Position numbers and translations under genes: made by a program | Origin: Paracyclopina nana | Lineage: Eukaryota; Arthropoda; Copepoda; Cyclopoida; Cyclopettidae | Assembly (NCBI GenBank): GCA_019096065.1 | Contig: JAGUCH010000007.1 | Location: forward strand, 3,308,501-3,372,500 | Reading direction: 5' to 3' | DNA: 64,000 nucleotides | Shown: piece after piece, positions 1 through 11,212 of the stretch | Layout: each line of letters opens with the position of its first letter | How positions within the stretch are numbered: position 1 is the stretch's first letter | The notes under the pieces: model-generated | What the model was told of the DNA's origin: nothing | The model's input: the letters and a program-made list of their open reading frames with translations, nothing else | Databases searched by the model: none

Positions 1-1371
1 CTCGCGCGCAGCAAATCGCATAACACCTGACAGTTTGCACCTTCTAAATTCTCTTTGGCACCCACTGAGATGAGCTGGGGCAAAAAAGTGACTTGCCATT
101 GCTCATCTTGGCTGCAATCAATGGAGCTCTTTATTGAAGCCATTTTCGATTTTTGTTCATACGAAACTTTGGCACTCCTGGTTGAACACGTTAGCATAAC
201 ACCATGAAAAATAGACTGTCTTTCATCTCCTTGCTTCCATTTGAGTTGATTCAGCCTAAAAAATCCACTCTCCAGCCTTGGTCTTGGCTGTGATCCATGC
301 TGCCTTTCATTGAACCATTGGCAGCTGAGTTGGCAAATAAGCTCTGGTAGCCCTGGAAGCAGTCAGCTGATGATCACCATCAAAGTTGAACTTGAAATCA
401 TCTCATGGGATGCCAAAGGAGTGATACAGCTCAAAAAATCCTCACCTAATCAGAGAACTTGGCCATCGAGGCCCTCGAAGACTTTCTGTAGCCAAATCAC
501 CAATGCCACAAGTGAACTCCGAGCCCCCTGGATCAAGCTGACCTTGCTGTACCTTGACTGTTAGCCTTGAAATCATCTGTTGGGACCCTAAAGGAGTGAT
601 CAAGGCCAAATGGTCAACAATCTGTCCCCAGAATTGGCAGCAAGGCCCTTGGAATTGCCACTGAATCGAAATGGCCGTCGCGATGGCTCGGCTCCAAGGC
701 TCCTGGCTGGGCCTGGCCTAGCCCTACCAAGGAAGTTGGACCTGATACCAACCACTGAGACCCTAGAGGTCTCCTCCAGACCAAATGGCCCACACTCCAG
801 CCATCAACTTGGCCACTGTGACCAATCAAGAATTTTTGACAGAAGAAAAGTAGCCATTTTGTTACTACTGTGAAAAAGTGAATTTTGTCCAACTTTGAGA
901 GCTCGTAGCGGACAAACGAGGAATAACACCCTCCCAAATTTTTTCTTGGTACTAATTTGGATCTTTATCTGCCATTTGGAGCAAAAAAATCCAAAATCCA
1001 TCCGTGGCCTTTGGAGATAATCAGCCTCAAAGTCGGGTCCAAAAACTCAAATTTTGGCTTTTTTTGGCCTTGCCGAGGACTTTTTCCAACTTTTTTCCCC
1101 TGACATCTGGACACCCCCCAGGGGCCTCAAGAATTGGGGCATAGTTGATTTTGGCTGCCCTCCACTCCTCCAGCCACACCCCCGCAAAGATTTGCCTTGT
1201 TTCAATCAGCTGATAAGACCAGGCCCCATTTGACCCCCTTAGAGCATCCTGGGGGCCGCCAAACTTGAAACCCCATCAAACCACATGGTGACAAGGGGTT
1301 TGGGCCCAAAATTGAAAAATCAAACCCGAATCGATGTATCAAACGAAGCCCTGGCCAAAAAAATCAGTCTG
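1..1371 (+). mobile_element. Foldback transposon, right arm (truncated by window start)
   Basis: This stretch matches the right arm of the complete 3-kb element at 42981-45979 and, in reverse complement, that element's left arm. It ends in CAGTCTG followed by TTAA at 1372-1375, the same terminus and candidate target site as the complete copy. The short open frames inside it recur in all three arms, match no known family, and are probably not genes. In those frames this copy is identical to the left arm at 42981, while the right arm at 44626-45979 differs at several residues. The rest of this element should lie left of the window. Confidence 0.85.
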
Positions 1372-1375
1372 TTAA

Positions 1376-2500
1376 ATTATGCCCCCTTGAAATGATGAGA
1401 TTTTCCCGTGGATCCACCAAAACACTTCCAATTGGAATTCCTCCCTCAGAGAGCCCCAGTTTGGCCTCATCAATGGCAGCTTGAAGCCACTCTGAATATT
1501 TGGCCTCATCACCCATACTTTTTGTTATTGAAAAGAACCGGTTTCAGTCATGAGTTTTGCAAGAAAAAAGCAGTGGTGGCGCCACCTGGTGGTGAAAAAG
1601 AGCACTTTAAGAAAGCCTAATCAGCTCATAAATGTACCTTTATCAATCTAAAACCTATTAGGTTCAAGGAGGAAATCACTCTTCAATCCGATATAATATG
1701 GATACAATCTGGGTAGAGAAAATTGGTAATATCTTTATTAGCTCATTTCTGTTACATCAGACATTCTGCAGCTTAGCTTTGAGCAAAAATCGTCATTTTT
1801 ATTCAACTAGTTTGCTAGTTGAGCATGTACGTATGAGCTTAATTTATTCATTGGATGAGTCTTGCTCCTCCTCTGTCATGGTTCTTCATCCAAACCTCCC
1901 TTGAGCTTGAATAATGGCAGCCATTAGAGCCAGAAAATACAGGACAAGTGCAATTTTCTGGAAAAGAGCAAGCAATGAAAACAACAACTAGTACACCATT
2001 TACAAAGCAAGATTGTTGTGTTCAACAACAGAGCACAGAGTACAATATACACTCATGTGGTGTAGCTGTGGCAACCAGCAAAGAAAGGAAATACAAAATT
2101 GACTTACTTGTAGGCCAGAATCCATTTTGTGTCTGACCAGAGAAAGATGTCTCCCTCCTCAGAACAAAAGAAAAAGCAAGTGCACAAGAAAAACTAGTTT
2201 TGACCAGCAGCATCATAAAACATATAGCACACAAAGCAGAAAATGAATGAGAGTAGCAGGTTTTGAGGCTGTCAAAAATTCTGGTTAACTGTTGTTATTC
2301 ATTGTTGAGTCTAGCAAAATCGCGCCAAAATTCAAATGTTGCTAGCACTTCCAGTTAACCTTTGATTCAGCAAGTAATGCGAGGAACTCTTATCAAATGA
2401 AAAACAAAGTTCAAAGAGAATGAATTCCAGTTAAGTACTTTCACTACTTTGTTGTTAAGCAGCAGAAAAGGCGGCAAAATTCAAAAGAGTCTATTTTGGC
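1376..2500. other. Intergenic; no gene recognised
   Basis: No family or exon chain is recognised here. A compact CTCF-like palindromic motif lies at 1575-1592 (see the separate entry). The remainder is AT-rich and ends at the stop codon of the minus-strand PAN gene. Confidence 0.5.
1575..1592 (-). promoter_or_regulatory. CTCF-like motif
   Basis: Read on the minus strand this is CCACCAGGTGGCGCC plus three bases. It contains the CCASYAGRKGGCR core known for CTCF and the AGGTGGCGC core known for the fly protein. It belongs to a set of similar motifs in this window at 18091, 60091, 60897, 61057, 61204 and 63201. Insulator function is an inference from the motif alone. Confidence 0.4.
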
Positions 2501-3562
2501 TCAATGTTTACAAGTGCACACAACATGTCCATTTTGCTCATTCACGGACACAGAGCCGTAGTGGCAATCAACTGCACAGCAGTACTTGATGCCATTCACT
2601 GAAGACCAAATTGGGCAGTTTTCGCACGCAGAGCCTGAGGCGCAAGCCTCGCCATCTTCATCTGGATCTTCACCACCATTGTCATCATCATTTGGACATT
2701 TGGCCTCAAAAACCCAATCCTCTCTCCATTCCTACAAGTTATTTTATTATTTAGCTTGAGAAAGATCAGATCCTTGATTATTTCACCTCCATCCAGTCCA
2801 CCCAATATTCCCAGTCTCTGGTGGTGTCTTCTGGGCAAAATGGAGATGCTCTGTTGAGAATTCCTCCAGAATCCTTCCCTATCTCCTTTCCCACCATCCA
2901 TACCTATTTTTAGTTGGCAGTGAGCAAAAGCTTTATTCCTTTTTTAAAAATTACTTACACTTTTGGCACTCAGAAAAAAGAGGTAATTGTCTCCACTTTG
3001 CTGCCTATAGACATTTCTGCCATCCTGAGAGTTGCCAATTTTGACATACGTTCCAAGCCTTTCTCCTTGGTAGAAATCAGCCATTCCAGTGGAATCCAGC
3101 TTGAGGCTATCACAACAAGACTCTACAAAGAAAATAAATATTGCCTTTAAGCTGGCTTTATTGCATTTCCTTATGAAATCTTGTCATCTTACGTTGGTTG
3201 CATTCTCTAGGGCCTGAAATTAACCCGTCTTCATTCTTGATCAGAGAATCTCTGGACTTCAAATAGCAATCCTTTCTGTATCTGTGGTCGAAATAGTCTT
3301 CAGTGGCCCAAGTGAAGTAGTAGCAATTTGGCTCTTTTTGGCACAACTTTTGGCAACTTTGTGCATCAGCTGTGCGAATGGAATGCTCAGCATTCAAATT
3401 GGTGCCCTAACACAGAATTTCAATTTTCGTAAATCAAATAAATACATTATTTTGATGGGTAAAATACTACAACTAAAAATGCACCTTGTAGTCCACATTG
3501 TACAAATAGCAGCCAAGTGCAAATGGAGAAAAAAGCAGGCACAAAAAGCCTAATTTCATCAT
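2501..3562 (-). CDS. Secreted PAN/apple-domain protein, 267 aa
   Basis: Five exons: 3562-3485, 3406-3193, 3122-2959, 2903-2787 and 2731-2501. They total 804 nt, all introns are GT-AG and the phases agree. Exon 1 encodes a signal peptide (MMKLGFLCLLFSPFALG). Residues about 35-95 form a PAN/apple-like module, with a SCQKLCQKEPNCYYFTW segment and a later GPREC. Residues about 98-200 form a second module of the pattern GxYVKIG, WMVG, CPEDTT and WEYW, which I know only as an unnamed domain in invertebrate extracellular proteins. The C-terminus is Cys-rich after a short Asp/Glu-rich linker. The protein is likely secreted and binds protein or carbohydrate, but the ligand is unknown. A distant relation to the PAN/kelch genes at 19-23 kb is limited to the PAN-like module. 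Confidence 0.8.
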
Positions 3563-4910
3563 TATAAGGCTGACTTTAAACTCTTACTGAGATTGAAATG
3601 CATCTTGCTATCTTTTTGGACTTCATTTACTCAGGACAAATATGTTATTAACTTATCAGGGCAACTTTTTAATTGGGCTTTGCTTACGGAGGCTCTGTTA
3701 GTAATGATTTTTGCCGCTAGGAGGAGCTAATGATAGCCCAGCTAATAGCAGCGTTGGCTAAGCAGGCTGAAAATTGAATTTCGATCTGTTTCTGTTTGCA
3801 CCTGCTCCGCTACAAGTCCCCGATCTAAAAAAATTGAACCTCCGATCAATTTTTAAAGTCAACAGATTTGATATATTTCAACTAATTTACAAATATTTTA
3901 GTCTTCTAACTTTTTAAAAGTAAGATTTAATCCAGTTTTGTTGCCATTTTATAGGCACAGTGAGTAATAATTGTGTGCTTTGCAGGACAATTTGACCAAG
4001 AAAATCAAGCTTGTTACACGGTGGAGCTTTATGGTAAAGGCAGAAAATCTCTCGTATCTGGAAAAGAACACCAAATATTTCGTTTTTAAAAGTCAAAAAG
4101 CCAAATGATAACGATTATGCGACGAACTAGTTGAAGCGACTTTGAAAAAGAATCGGAGGTTACTCCTAATGCCATCTTTTTTACCTTATTGGGAAAAATG
4201 TAACTACACCGTGAGCAAAGCCCAATTGGAGTACATGTAACCTTAAAAGGCAAAAAAAACCCAGAAATCTGGTTGCTTTTTCTCGGGAAATGAAAGCTTG
4301 CATTTTTTATGAGTCTACTTCAAAAAAATAGAAAAAAGAAGGTAAACCCGCATATAATAGTTAGGAATACAACATAAATCAATCGAGTGCGCAGGTGTAG
4401 CCCACAATAACTCACCTTGATACTCACTCCAGTATTCTACAGTAGATACAAATCAGTATAAATAAGATCAGCAGAATCTGTGCTCATCGCACATGAGATC
4501 GCATGACCTACACGCAACTCTTTTTGGCGACAAAACCACCTGCTTTAAATGGCGGGGCGTTCCATTTACATCTAAAATGTCCTTCAGGCTAATTCAAAAA
4601 TAAGTCCGAAATCCCTCTTCACTTTCGCGTTCCGATTTCTGATGACTTTTCCCAATAAACACTATGAGAACATTCATACATACGAATTTTGTGTGAAGAA
4701 AAATGCTAAAAACATTTTTAAAAAACTTCATTTCGTAGAATGAAGTTTTTTCAGTTCCATGGAAAAAACTTAAAAAAAGATGGAAATAAATTGATAATGG
4801 TATTTGTTCAAGTCAGAGTAGACCATAATTGATGGAAGATGTGTCTGGCACCAAAATGAGGGTACCACATAACATAGCATAGTAGGAGAGCTTTCGAGTC
4901 ATTCCTAATC
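3563..4910. other. Intergenic, upstream region shared by divergent genes
   Basis: This lies between the starts of the minus-strand PAN gene and the plus-strand bHLH gene, so it should carry both promoters. It is AT-rich. I see no coding exon and no motif I can assign with confidence. Confidence 0.5.
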
Positions 4911-6432
4911 ATGGTGGACATGAACGAACATGTGATCTCCTCCACTGAAGAGGTTTCGACCTACCAAAACCTCGATATCGTCGACTGTGCAGTGACAGCC
5001 ACCATATTGGCAGATTTTGACTATTGGCAGCAAACTGAGGAGTTCTATGACATTGAAAATAACATCAACAGTAAGGCCAACATTATAAAAGGTTGAGTGA
5101 CTCCAACTGCCATTGTTCCACATTTTATCTTTGTTAAAGGCGAAGAAGGAGTTGTGTCAACTACTTCATCCACTTCAGGCAATGCATCGGAGAATAACAG
5201 CAGCCAAAAAGCACACCATCACCAGGGTAGAAAAGGCAAGAAGAAGTCCTCGTACAAACATGTGCCACACTGTGAAAAACCGCCCCAAATTGTTGCCAAA
5301 AGGAATGCTCGTGAACGGCGAAGAGTGCATGCAGTCAATCAAGCATTTGTAAGGCTCAGAAACACAATCCCATTTGAAAATAAGGTGCATTTCTAAAATC
5401 TTCCCAATACAAAGAACTAGCTTTCTTTTTTTAAAAGGAAAAAAATAAAGTAGCAATAGCCTTAAGAAATTGGAGCTTTGCTCTATCGTAAAATTAATAC
5501 AGTATTTATTTTTTGGGTATTATTAAATTCTACCACACTGAATGTTTTCAGAAGGGTAAGCGGTCGTGGCCGAGTGGTTAAGGCGTCTGACTAGAAATCA
5601 GATTCCCTCTGGGAGCGTAGGTTCGAGTCCTACCGACCGCGAAATTTTTTTCGCTTTCTCAGAGAAGCCAATTAGTCTATGTTACAGTTTCCGCTTGTAA
5701 TAAGAAAATAATAGGGAATTTGGATTTTTACATACATTTTAATTGCATTAATAGAGAAAAATAATCTATTGATGCTCGCAGCAAATCAAACAAACCAAAG
5801 AAACACACGCGTTTATCCGATTATACCTTAAACCTGATCAAGATACTAATTTTTAAGGTACTGCTAGTCCAGGCACAAAGAGAGGCAAAAAAGCTTTGAG
5901 ACCACATTGGTTCTGAGGTACTCCTTGAAGTGTACTTGAATCTTGTTTTCGTTTAGTGTTTAATTAACTTTTTCCAACTATGTTTACTGTAGCTCAAAGT
6001 TGGGCTTGGGCAATTAAATTTGCTAAAATAATGTCAAAGATTTGAAAAGAAAGACATTTGGCAGGTAAAACGAAAAAGTCTCACAACTTACAACGAACTA
6101 GGAGAGAGAATGTCATTTAATTTATAGTGGCATAAATTCTTATTTTGTTACGCAATAGAAAGGAGTAAGCGGTCGTGGCCGAGTGGTTAAGGCGTCTGAC
6201 TAGAAATCAGATTCCCTCTGGGAGCGTAGGTTCGAGTCCTACCGACCGCGGATAATTTTTTCCCTTTTTTCTTCAGCGCGGAAAACGCATCAGCAAGGTC
6301 CGGGTGCTCCAAAGGGCGATAGACTACATCAACAACTTGCACGACATGGTTTTGGACCACGACGGACTGCCCACGCCTCAGCACCATTTCGACTATCAGC
6401 ACATGAACGATGACAGACTTTTTGCTTTCTAG
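4911..6432 (+). CDS. Achaete-scute-like bHLH transcription factor, 186 aa
   Basis: Three exons: 4911-5070, 5140-5384 and 6277-6432 (561 nt, in frame). A weaker alternative donor at 5091/5092 would add seven residues. The basic region (RNARERRRVHAVNQAF) and helix 1 end exon 2. The loop and helix 2 (RGKRISKVRVLQRAIDYI) begin exon 3, so the intron splits the bHLH domain in the loop. The basic region and the SKV-x-x-L-x-x-AIDYI helix 2 resemble the achaete-scute/ASCL group most, but RERRRV replaces the usual RERNRV, so the subfamily is uncertain. A His/Lys-rich stretch precedes the domain and a short acidic-aromatic tail follows. The role is presumably nuclear, as an E-box-binding regulator with an E-protein partner. 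The 892-bp second intron contains two tRNA genes. Confidence 0.8.
5560..5641 (+). tRNA. tRNA-Ser(AGA), copy 1
   Basis: An 82-nt type II tRNA. Acceptor GCGGTCG pairs with CGACCGC, followed by discriminator G. The D arm is GCCGAGTGGTTAAGGC, and the anticodon stem TCTGA/TCAGA holds loop CTAGAAA with anticodon AGA at 5593-5595. There is a long variable arm, and the T arm is GTAGG/CCTAC with loop TTCGAGT. CCA is not encoded, as expected for a eukaryotic nuclear gene. It sits inside intron 2 of the bHLH gene in the same orientation. Confidence 0.97.
6169..6250 (+). tRNA. tRNA-Ser(AGA), copy 2
   Basis: Identical over all 82 nt to the copy at 5560-5641 and only about 0.5 kb downstream, in the same bHLH intron and orientation. 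The immediate 5' flank (GTAA) is shared, but wider flanks are not obviously similar. The copy ends 26 bp before the acceptor-side exon of the host gene, so its Pol III termination zone overlaps the host's polypyrimidine tract. Confidence 0.97.
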
Positions 6433-6539
6433 TCCACGATTGCAACTTTTGTAACAAAAAAGGCTCATGCATTTTTGATCATTTCGCCATTGATTACGTT
6501 GATCGAAGGTACTGCCAACGAGTTGCAAAATGGCTTTGC

Positions 6540-7330
6540 ACTCAATTAAAATGGACTCGTCCGTATCTTCGAAGAGCTGTCACGCCGAAAAACGGCTAAG
6601 CTAAATCGAGTCGCTCAGAATAAAAGTGAGTCAGAAATGACGTTTCCCCGTGGGGAAATTTGCTACCCTCCGTTTCTCCCCCAGTAGTTTTCCACGGCGT
6701 GGAAACGCGACCAAATGTGAACCGCGATGTCCAATGGAAATTTCCAAAAGCGAACGTGGGCCTAATAATGCACGACTCGCCCGCATGATCATCGTCATCG
6801 AGGATAGGAGCATACGCATGCACTAAAAAACGCGACTTCTTATTCGCGATTCGCGCAAACGAAGAAGTGTCATTTGACGGCCGCGAAAAAGAAAGCAAGA
6901 TTGCGACTTCGCGTTTGCGCGCGCATGCGCATTTCCGCGGTCGACGACAACGGCTAGGCCAAAAAGCAGCTATCGCCATTCGAAGCCAGCCAAAATCGTT
7001 GCAAGCCGGCAATCGAAGTTGGAAAGTTACGAAGGCTCTCGTCTGGAAAAATCCAGTGGTGAGCGTTGTCCACTCGCCGAAGAAGCGCTCGATTCCTTTG
7101 AATAGCGCCTAACTCGTCCCTTTGCGCTTAGTTCAGCTCATTCAGTGCGACGCGGTAAACGCATCGACATCGTCGCGGACTTTAATTTATCGCATTGCAG
7201 CATCGCAGCGGTAAGTGACGTTTCGTTCGCGACCACGTGCTTCGGTGACGTCGCCGATTATTTTTCCCGTCAAACGGCGACGCGTTACGCTTTATTTATT
7301 TTTATTCGCGCGACGTCAACAAAAAGTTCG
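6540..7330. promoter_or_regulatory. CpG-rich island with candidate noncoding first exon
   Basis: This block is strikingly rich in CG dinucleotides compared with the AT-rich surroundings. It contains CACGTG at 7234-7239, TGACGTC at 7246-7252 and a strong splice donor GCG|GTAAGT at 7210/7211. Open frames through it match no family and look like by-products of the base composition. It could be the promoter and 5' untranslated exon of the downstream trehalose synthase gene, with the transposon at 7.3-11.2 kb inside the intervening intron. That link is inference; the composition and donor are seen directly. Confidence 0.45.
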
Positions 7331-7341
7331 TCAAATCGGGG

Positions 7342-7368
7342 AGAGACCTTAAACATAACATTAGAATG
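7342..7368 (+). repeat. Candidate left terminal inverted repeat
   Basis: Begins AGAGACCTTAAACATAACA. It matches with a few mismatches and small gaps the minus-strand sequence starting at 11240. No clear target-site duplication is visible next to it. Confidence 0.45.
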
Positions 7369-7593
7369 CCCACTTGCGGATTATCATGGGAAGATATGGT
7401 GTGCAGGCGGAAGTTGAAGACAGTTTTGTTTATAAAACCGTGCGACTTAATTATGGGTCACTGGGCCATGAAAATTAAGTTATGTAAAAGAAAATGAATA
7501 ATAAAACATGCAAAGGTATATTAAATTAAGTTTATCTTGGCAAAATCAATTGCCAATCACATTTTTTCTCCACTTAGGGAAGCTTAAAATATC

Positions 7594-9243
7594 ATGGCCT
7601 GGGGGGAAAAATTGCTACGGGTTTTTTCCGATCGTTGCCATTTGTATCAACATAAACTAGCGCAAGCACAACAAAAACAGCACGGCAGCAAGTTCCAAGT
7701 TGGAGCCATTAACGTGAAGTGTCCAAAAATGTCAGGGAATTGTGTGGTGTTTGGGTGCTCTGGAAATGGGACCAAAAAACAGCGACGCTACTTTCGTTTT
7801 CCTTCTCGTAATGAAGAACAAAAGTTGCTATGGACTGTGGCAATTAATAAAATGCGTGACGATGACTCTTGGACACCGACTGAAAGTAGCAGAATTTGCA
7901 GTGAACACTTTGTCAATGGAAAGCCAAGCTCATCGAGGATAGAGAGGGATTACATTCCAACTGTGTTTTGCTCAAGACACAGGCCTTTCATGCCAAAAGG
8001 GCAACCATGCGACCAGCCATCTATTATTGTTGCTCAACTTCCTGAATCTGAGGTAATATGTCACATTCAAAAAGAAGAGAACATATATACATTATCTGGT
8101 ATTTTACAGGATCCCACAGATCATTTGTATGCTGCTCAAGGCTCAGATTACCTCTCTATGGCAACTCAAACAGAAACTTTGTTTCTCTATGAAGGTCACC
8201 TAATATTTTCATCAGAAGATTACTCAAGGCATCTTCTAGATCCAATGAAGTCTGAAAAAGCCACTCAAGCAAGCATCCCTCCTCCCAAAACCATCCAAAA
8301 TGTCTCAACTTCGACCACTCATTTGGCAACTTCTAACAAGTCTTGTGAAACTGATGACATTATTAGCCGTGTGTGCACTGACCTCAGCAAATTCCTCTCT
8401 GAGCACCATTTTGTGGCATTAATGGGAGTTCAATCCAATTTGTTTGGGTTCCTAGTTGCAGCAATTAAGAGCAAGCTAAAGCTACCTAAGCATCACTCAA
8501 AGAGTGAGAAAATAGCCCATTTCCTTATGAAGTTGAAGCTGAACCTGTCATTTTCAGCATTAAGTGCTCTTTTTGACATAAATGAAGTGACAAGTGCTGG
8601 CTGGTTCTATGAAAGCTTGACAGTTATGGGTGATTTGGCCAAGAAAGGTGTGTTTTGGTTTGACAGGGCTACTATTGACTCAAGGATGCCACCTAGCTTT
8701 CGTGCTCTATATCCAAAGACAAGAGCAATCTTGGACTGCACAGAAATCTTTTGTGAATCACCTGACAACCAAAGAAAGAAAGTGCAACTGTACAGCAGCT
8801 ACAAGGCCCACTACACTGTCAAGTTTTTGATAGCTTGTGCTCCAAGTGGAGAAATTACGTTTTTGAGCAAAGCACATGGTGGTCGTACAACTGACACAGA
8901 GATTGTGAATAAGTCTGGAATACTCAGCTTGATTGAACCTGGAGATGTAATTCTTGCAGACAAAGGTTTTCCAAAGATTAGACAAGACTTGAACAATAAG
9001 GGAGCTATCTTAGTGATGCCTCCTTTCAAGTCTGGAAGCAGACAATTTACTCCTCAAGAAAACAAAGAAGGGTATGAATGTGCGAGTGTCCGGATCCATG
9101 TAGAGCGTTGCATTGGAAGGCTTAAAAACTTTGCAATCTTGAAGCACTTGTCACAAAATCTAGTGAACCACGTTGATCATATCATGAACGTTATTGCTTT
9201 CATTGTCAATATGTATCCTGATCTCATAAATCAAGACAGATAG
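7594..9243 (+). CDS. THAP zinc finger / DDE transposase, 549 aa
   Basis: A single uninterrupted reading frame. A THAP domain begins near residue 46 (MSGNCVVFGCSGNG) and closes with CSEHF near residue 107, giving the C2CH pattern. THAP proteins usually start right at this motif, so the ATG at 7729 is a plausible real start and the first 45 residues may be untranslated. Residues about 385-545 form a DDE_Tnp_4 (Harbinger/IS5-like) nuclease fold: DCTEIF gives the first Asp, ILADKGF the second and HVERCIGRLKNF the Glu. The acidic triad is therefore intact. The middle part contains an HTH-like stretch (LKLNLSFSALSALFDI). It probably binds the element's ends and catalyses cut-and-paste transposition. 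Domestication cannot be excluded from sequence alone. Confidence 0.9.
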   Translation: MAWGEKLLRVFSDRCHLYQHKLAQAQQKQHGSKFQVGAINVKCPKMSGNCVVFGCSGNGTKKQRRYFRFPSRNEEQKLLWTVAINKMRDDDSWTPTESSRICSEHFVNGKPSSSRIERDYIPTVFCSRHRPFMPKGQPCDQPSIIVAQLPESEVICHIQKEENIYTLSGILQDPTDHLYAAQGSDYLSMATQTETLFLYEGHLIFSSEDYSRHLLDPMKSEKATQASIPPPKTIQNVSTSTTHLATSNKSCETDDIISRVCTDLSKFLSEHHFVALMGVQSNLFGFLVAAIKSKLKLPKHHSKSEKIAHFLMKLKLNLSFSALSALFDINEVTSAGWFYESLTVMGDLAKKGVFWFDRATIDSRMPPSFRALYPKTRAILDCTEIFCESPDNQRKKVQLYSSYKAHYTVKFLIACAPSGEITFLSKAHGGRTTDTEIVNKSGILSLIEPGDVILADKGFPKIRQDLNNKGAILVMPPFKSGSRQFTPQENKEGYECASVRIHVERCIGRLKNFAILKHLSQNLVNHVDHIMNVIAFIVNMYPDLINQDR

Positions 9244-9661
9244 ATCATTAACTTATTACAAAACTAAATATAGTCACCAAAATTGGCTTGTTTTGTGTTA
9301 GAAACCTAGTTTTTCCGATGTTTTTTCAATTTACTCAACAAATTTGCCAATTTTTCCATTTGAGTTCTATGATCATGGGTCTGCTGCTGAAATCGAGACG
9401 TACCACAGTGGGTCAAAAAGCCGTTTTCATGTGCGCGAGAAAATCCGCCAAATCGCCAGAATTCTCATTTAACCACTAATTTTCGTCATCTAATTTGGTT
9501 CTAGGCAATGAAAAGAGCCAAAAATGGTTTGAATAAACTGATATAGACTGTAGGCATGTACATAGAGATGTTTATTCAAAAGAAAATCATGTCTCATTTT
9601 GAGAAGCCAGGGCTGGCAAGAGTTCATTAAAGTATAACTGCTCTAAATGGGGGATGTTTTT

Positions 9662-11001
9662 CTATAGAAAGTCATCATCTCTTTCAACTGTGATGAGAAG
9701 ATGATCAGCGCTTGAATATACAAAGAAATGGCCTTTTTTAGCTCTGCAAAGAAAAATTTGCAACTGACACTGAAAGTAGTAAGGGTGTGATCTCTTCAAC
9801 TTATCATTAATTATATAGTCTACTACAATCTTTGAATTTGTGCAAGAAATGGGGCATTTTATTTCCAGAGGAAACATTTCTCCACTTTCTTCTTCAACTA
9901 CGATGCCATCAGGGGTGCAGGCTAGCCAGGGGAGAGTAGGGGAAATTATGAGGCCAGATGGCAGAACACTCCTTCTTTTGGTCCATTGTAAGTATTTTTC
10001 CAGAGCTACGGGTTCCAGAGTTTTTCCGTAGTGCAAATTCTTGTTGGTCATCAGATCATCCGAAAAATACTTCAGACGAGTTTCTGGCTTCCGACCACGG
10101 CTTATGCGATGCGCGATGCTTGCTGTTACGCGGTACTTCCGATATAAGAACCACTCCGGACTTTTTGCTTGCTCAACTGTAGAGTGGAATATTTTGACAG
10201 CATTGGACAAATCCAGCAAGACATTTGACTCAAAGAAGGTCTTCTCTTCTTCTGACTTTTTGTCCATGAGCTATCAAAAAAGTCGTAGTAAAGGTTTGTA
10301 ACAATTAGGGACATATTTGATATAAAGCTTACCTTTTCTAGGTGATTGATTCCAAACATATTTGGAACTAGTGTCTCCATTAGCATGGCAGCTATTCGTG
10401 GCTCAACAAACTTTGGGTTATGAGCCCTGAGCTTTTGAGCAGAATTTTTCTTGCAGTTGATGGACTTAAAGAGGCTACGATTTTGAAGTCCAAATTGTTG
10501 CATTAAAGAGGACAAGTCTTTGAGCTCTTCATCTGCTGGTGGTCGGTAATCATGCTCAAATTTGTTGCACCTCGGATAGAGTTCTTGAATGCTTTCACCT
10601 TTTGGATATAGCTGACAAAGTACTTTGGAAGGCTTTTGAAACTCCTGAGTTTGACTTGTTTTGCTCTCACATCGCTCAGAATTAACATATTGATAGAGAG
10701 CAGCAGAGTGTTTGCACTCACCATCTGCACCTGAGACACAAGAACAATGAGCTAAAACTACTGTTCTGTCACGTTTTATGTCAAACAAAACTGAATATGG
10801 AGTTTCCTTGTATTTCATTGACTTGGCACACTTTGCAGAAATTGTGGAGACATCTCTGTCAACGTAGAAAGTCTCCTTGACATCAAAAACGTGCTGAGAT
10901 TTTGGATCTATGAGTTGCTTTCCATCTTTGAGAGGGTCTGAACGGAAATCTTTCCCAGAAATCTTCTGGAAACCAGCAAAAAGTGTGCACGAAATCGACA
11001 T
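9662..11001 (-). CDS. SWIM zinc finger / YqaJ-like exonuclease, about 425 aa
   Basis: Two exons: 11001-10333 and 10270-9662, with a 62-bp GT-AG intron. I chose the ATG at 11001-10999 because the frame upstream has no other ATG before a stop. A SWIM-type zinc motif (HCSC...CKH) lies in the first half. The second exon carries a YqaJ/lambda-exonuclease-like core: WFLYRKYRVTAS, then CTPDGIV and PLEIKCP, which supply the Asp and the Glu-x-Lys of the PD-(D/E)xK nuclease site. It is convergent with the transposase, and the stop codons are about 420 bp apart. In ISL2EU elements such a nuclease accompanies the transposase, but its exact step in transposition is not established. Confidence 0.8.
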
Positions 11002-11212
11002 ATCGTCTGCTGCCGCCGTTGTTTCATTTGTTTGTTTATGATTAGCAGCGTTATTTTGGGTTTTGATGCAATCAAGCACAAATTAATTAAATCAGTCAAT
11101 TTATCGACTTATTTGAAAAGTTTCAGTAGTTGCAATTTTATCTGGTAGCAATGATTCCTTTTCCGTGGCCACACCAATTTTGCCCATAAAGGCCTGAAGG
11201 AATCCCCATGAT

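Noticed and set aside
614..937. 107-aa open frame, present also in both arms at 43.4 and 45.2 kb
   Set aside because: It lies inside the foldback repeat, matches no family, and its conservation is explained by recent copies of the repeat DNA.
2596..2901. 101-aa minus-strand open frame starting MDGGKGDREGF
   Set aside because: It is the wrong frame of PAN-gene exons 4 and 5 read through an intron; the correct frame gives WMVGKEIG and matches the domain.
5097..5396. Plus-strand frame starting MTPTAIV as an independent gene
   Set aside because: Its beginning is intron sequence; the part from 5140 joins in phase to the 4911 exon and to the 6277 exon.
6596..7012. 138-aa minus-strand open frame
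   Set aside because: It overlaps the CpG-rich island, has an odd composition and no recognisable domain; long frames are expected by chance in GC-rich DNA.
7145..7417. 90-aa plus-strand open frame
   Set aside because: It crosses the strong donor at 7210/7211 and the candidate transposon end, and shows no domain.
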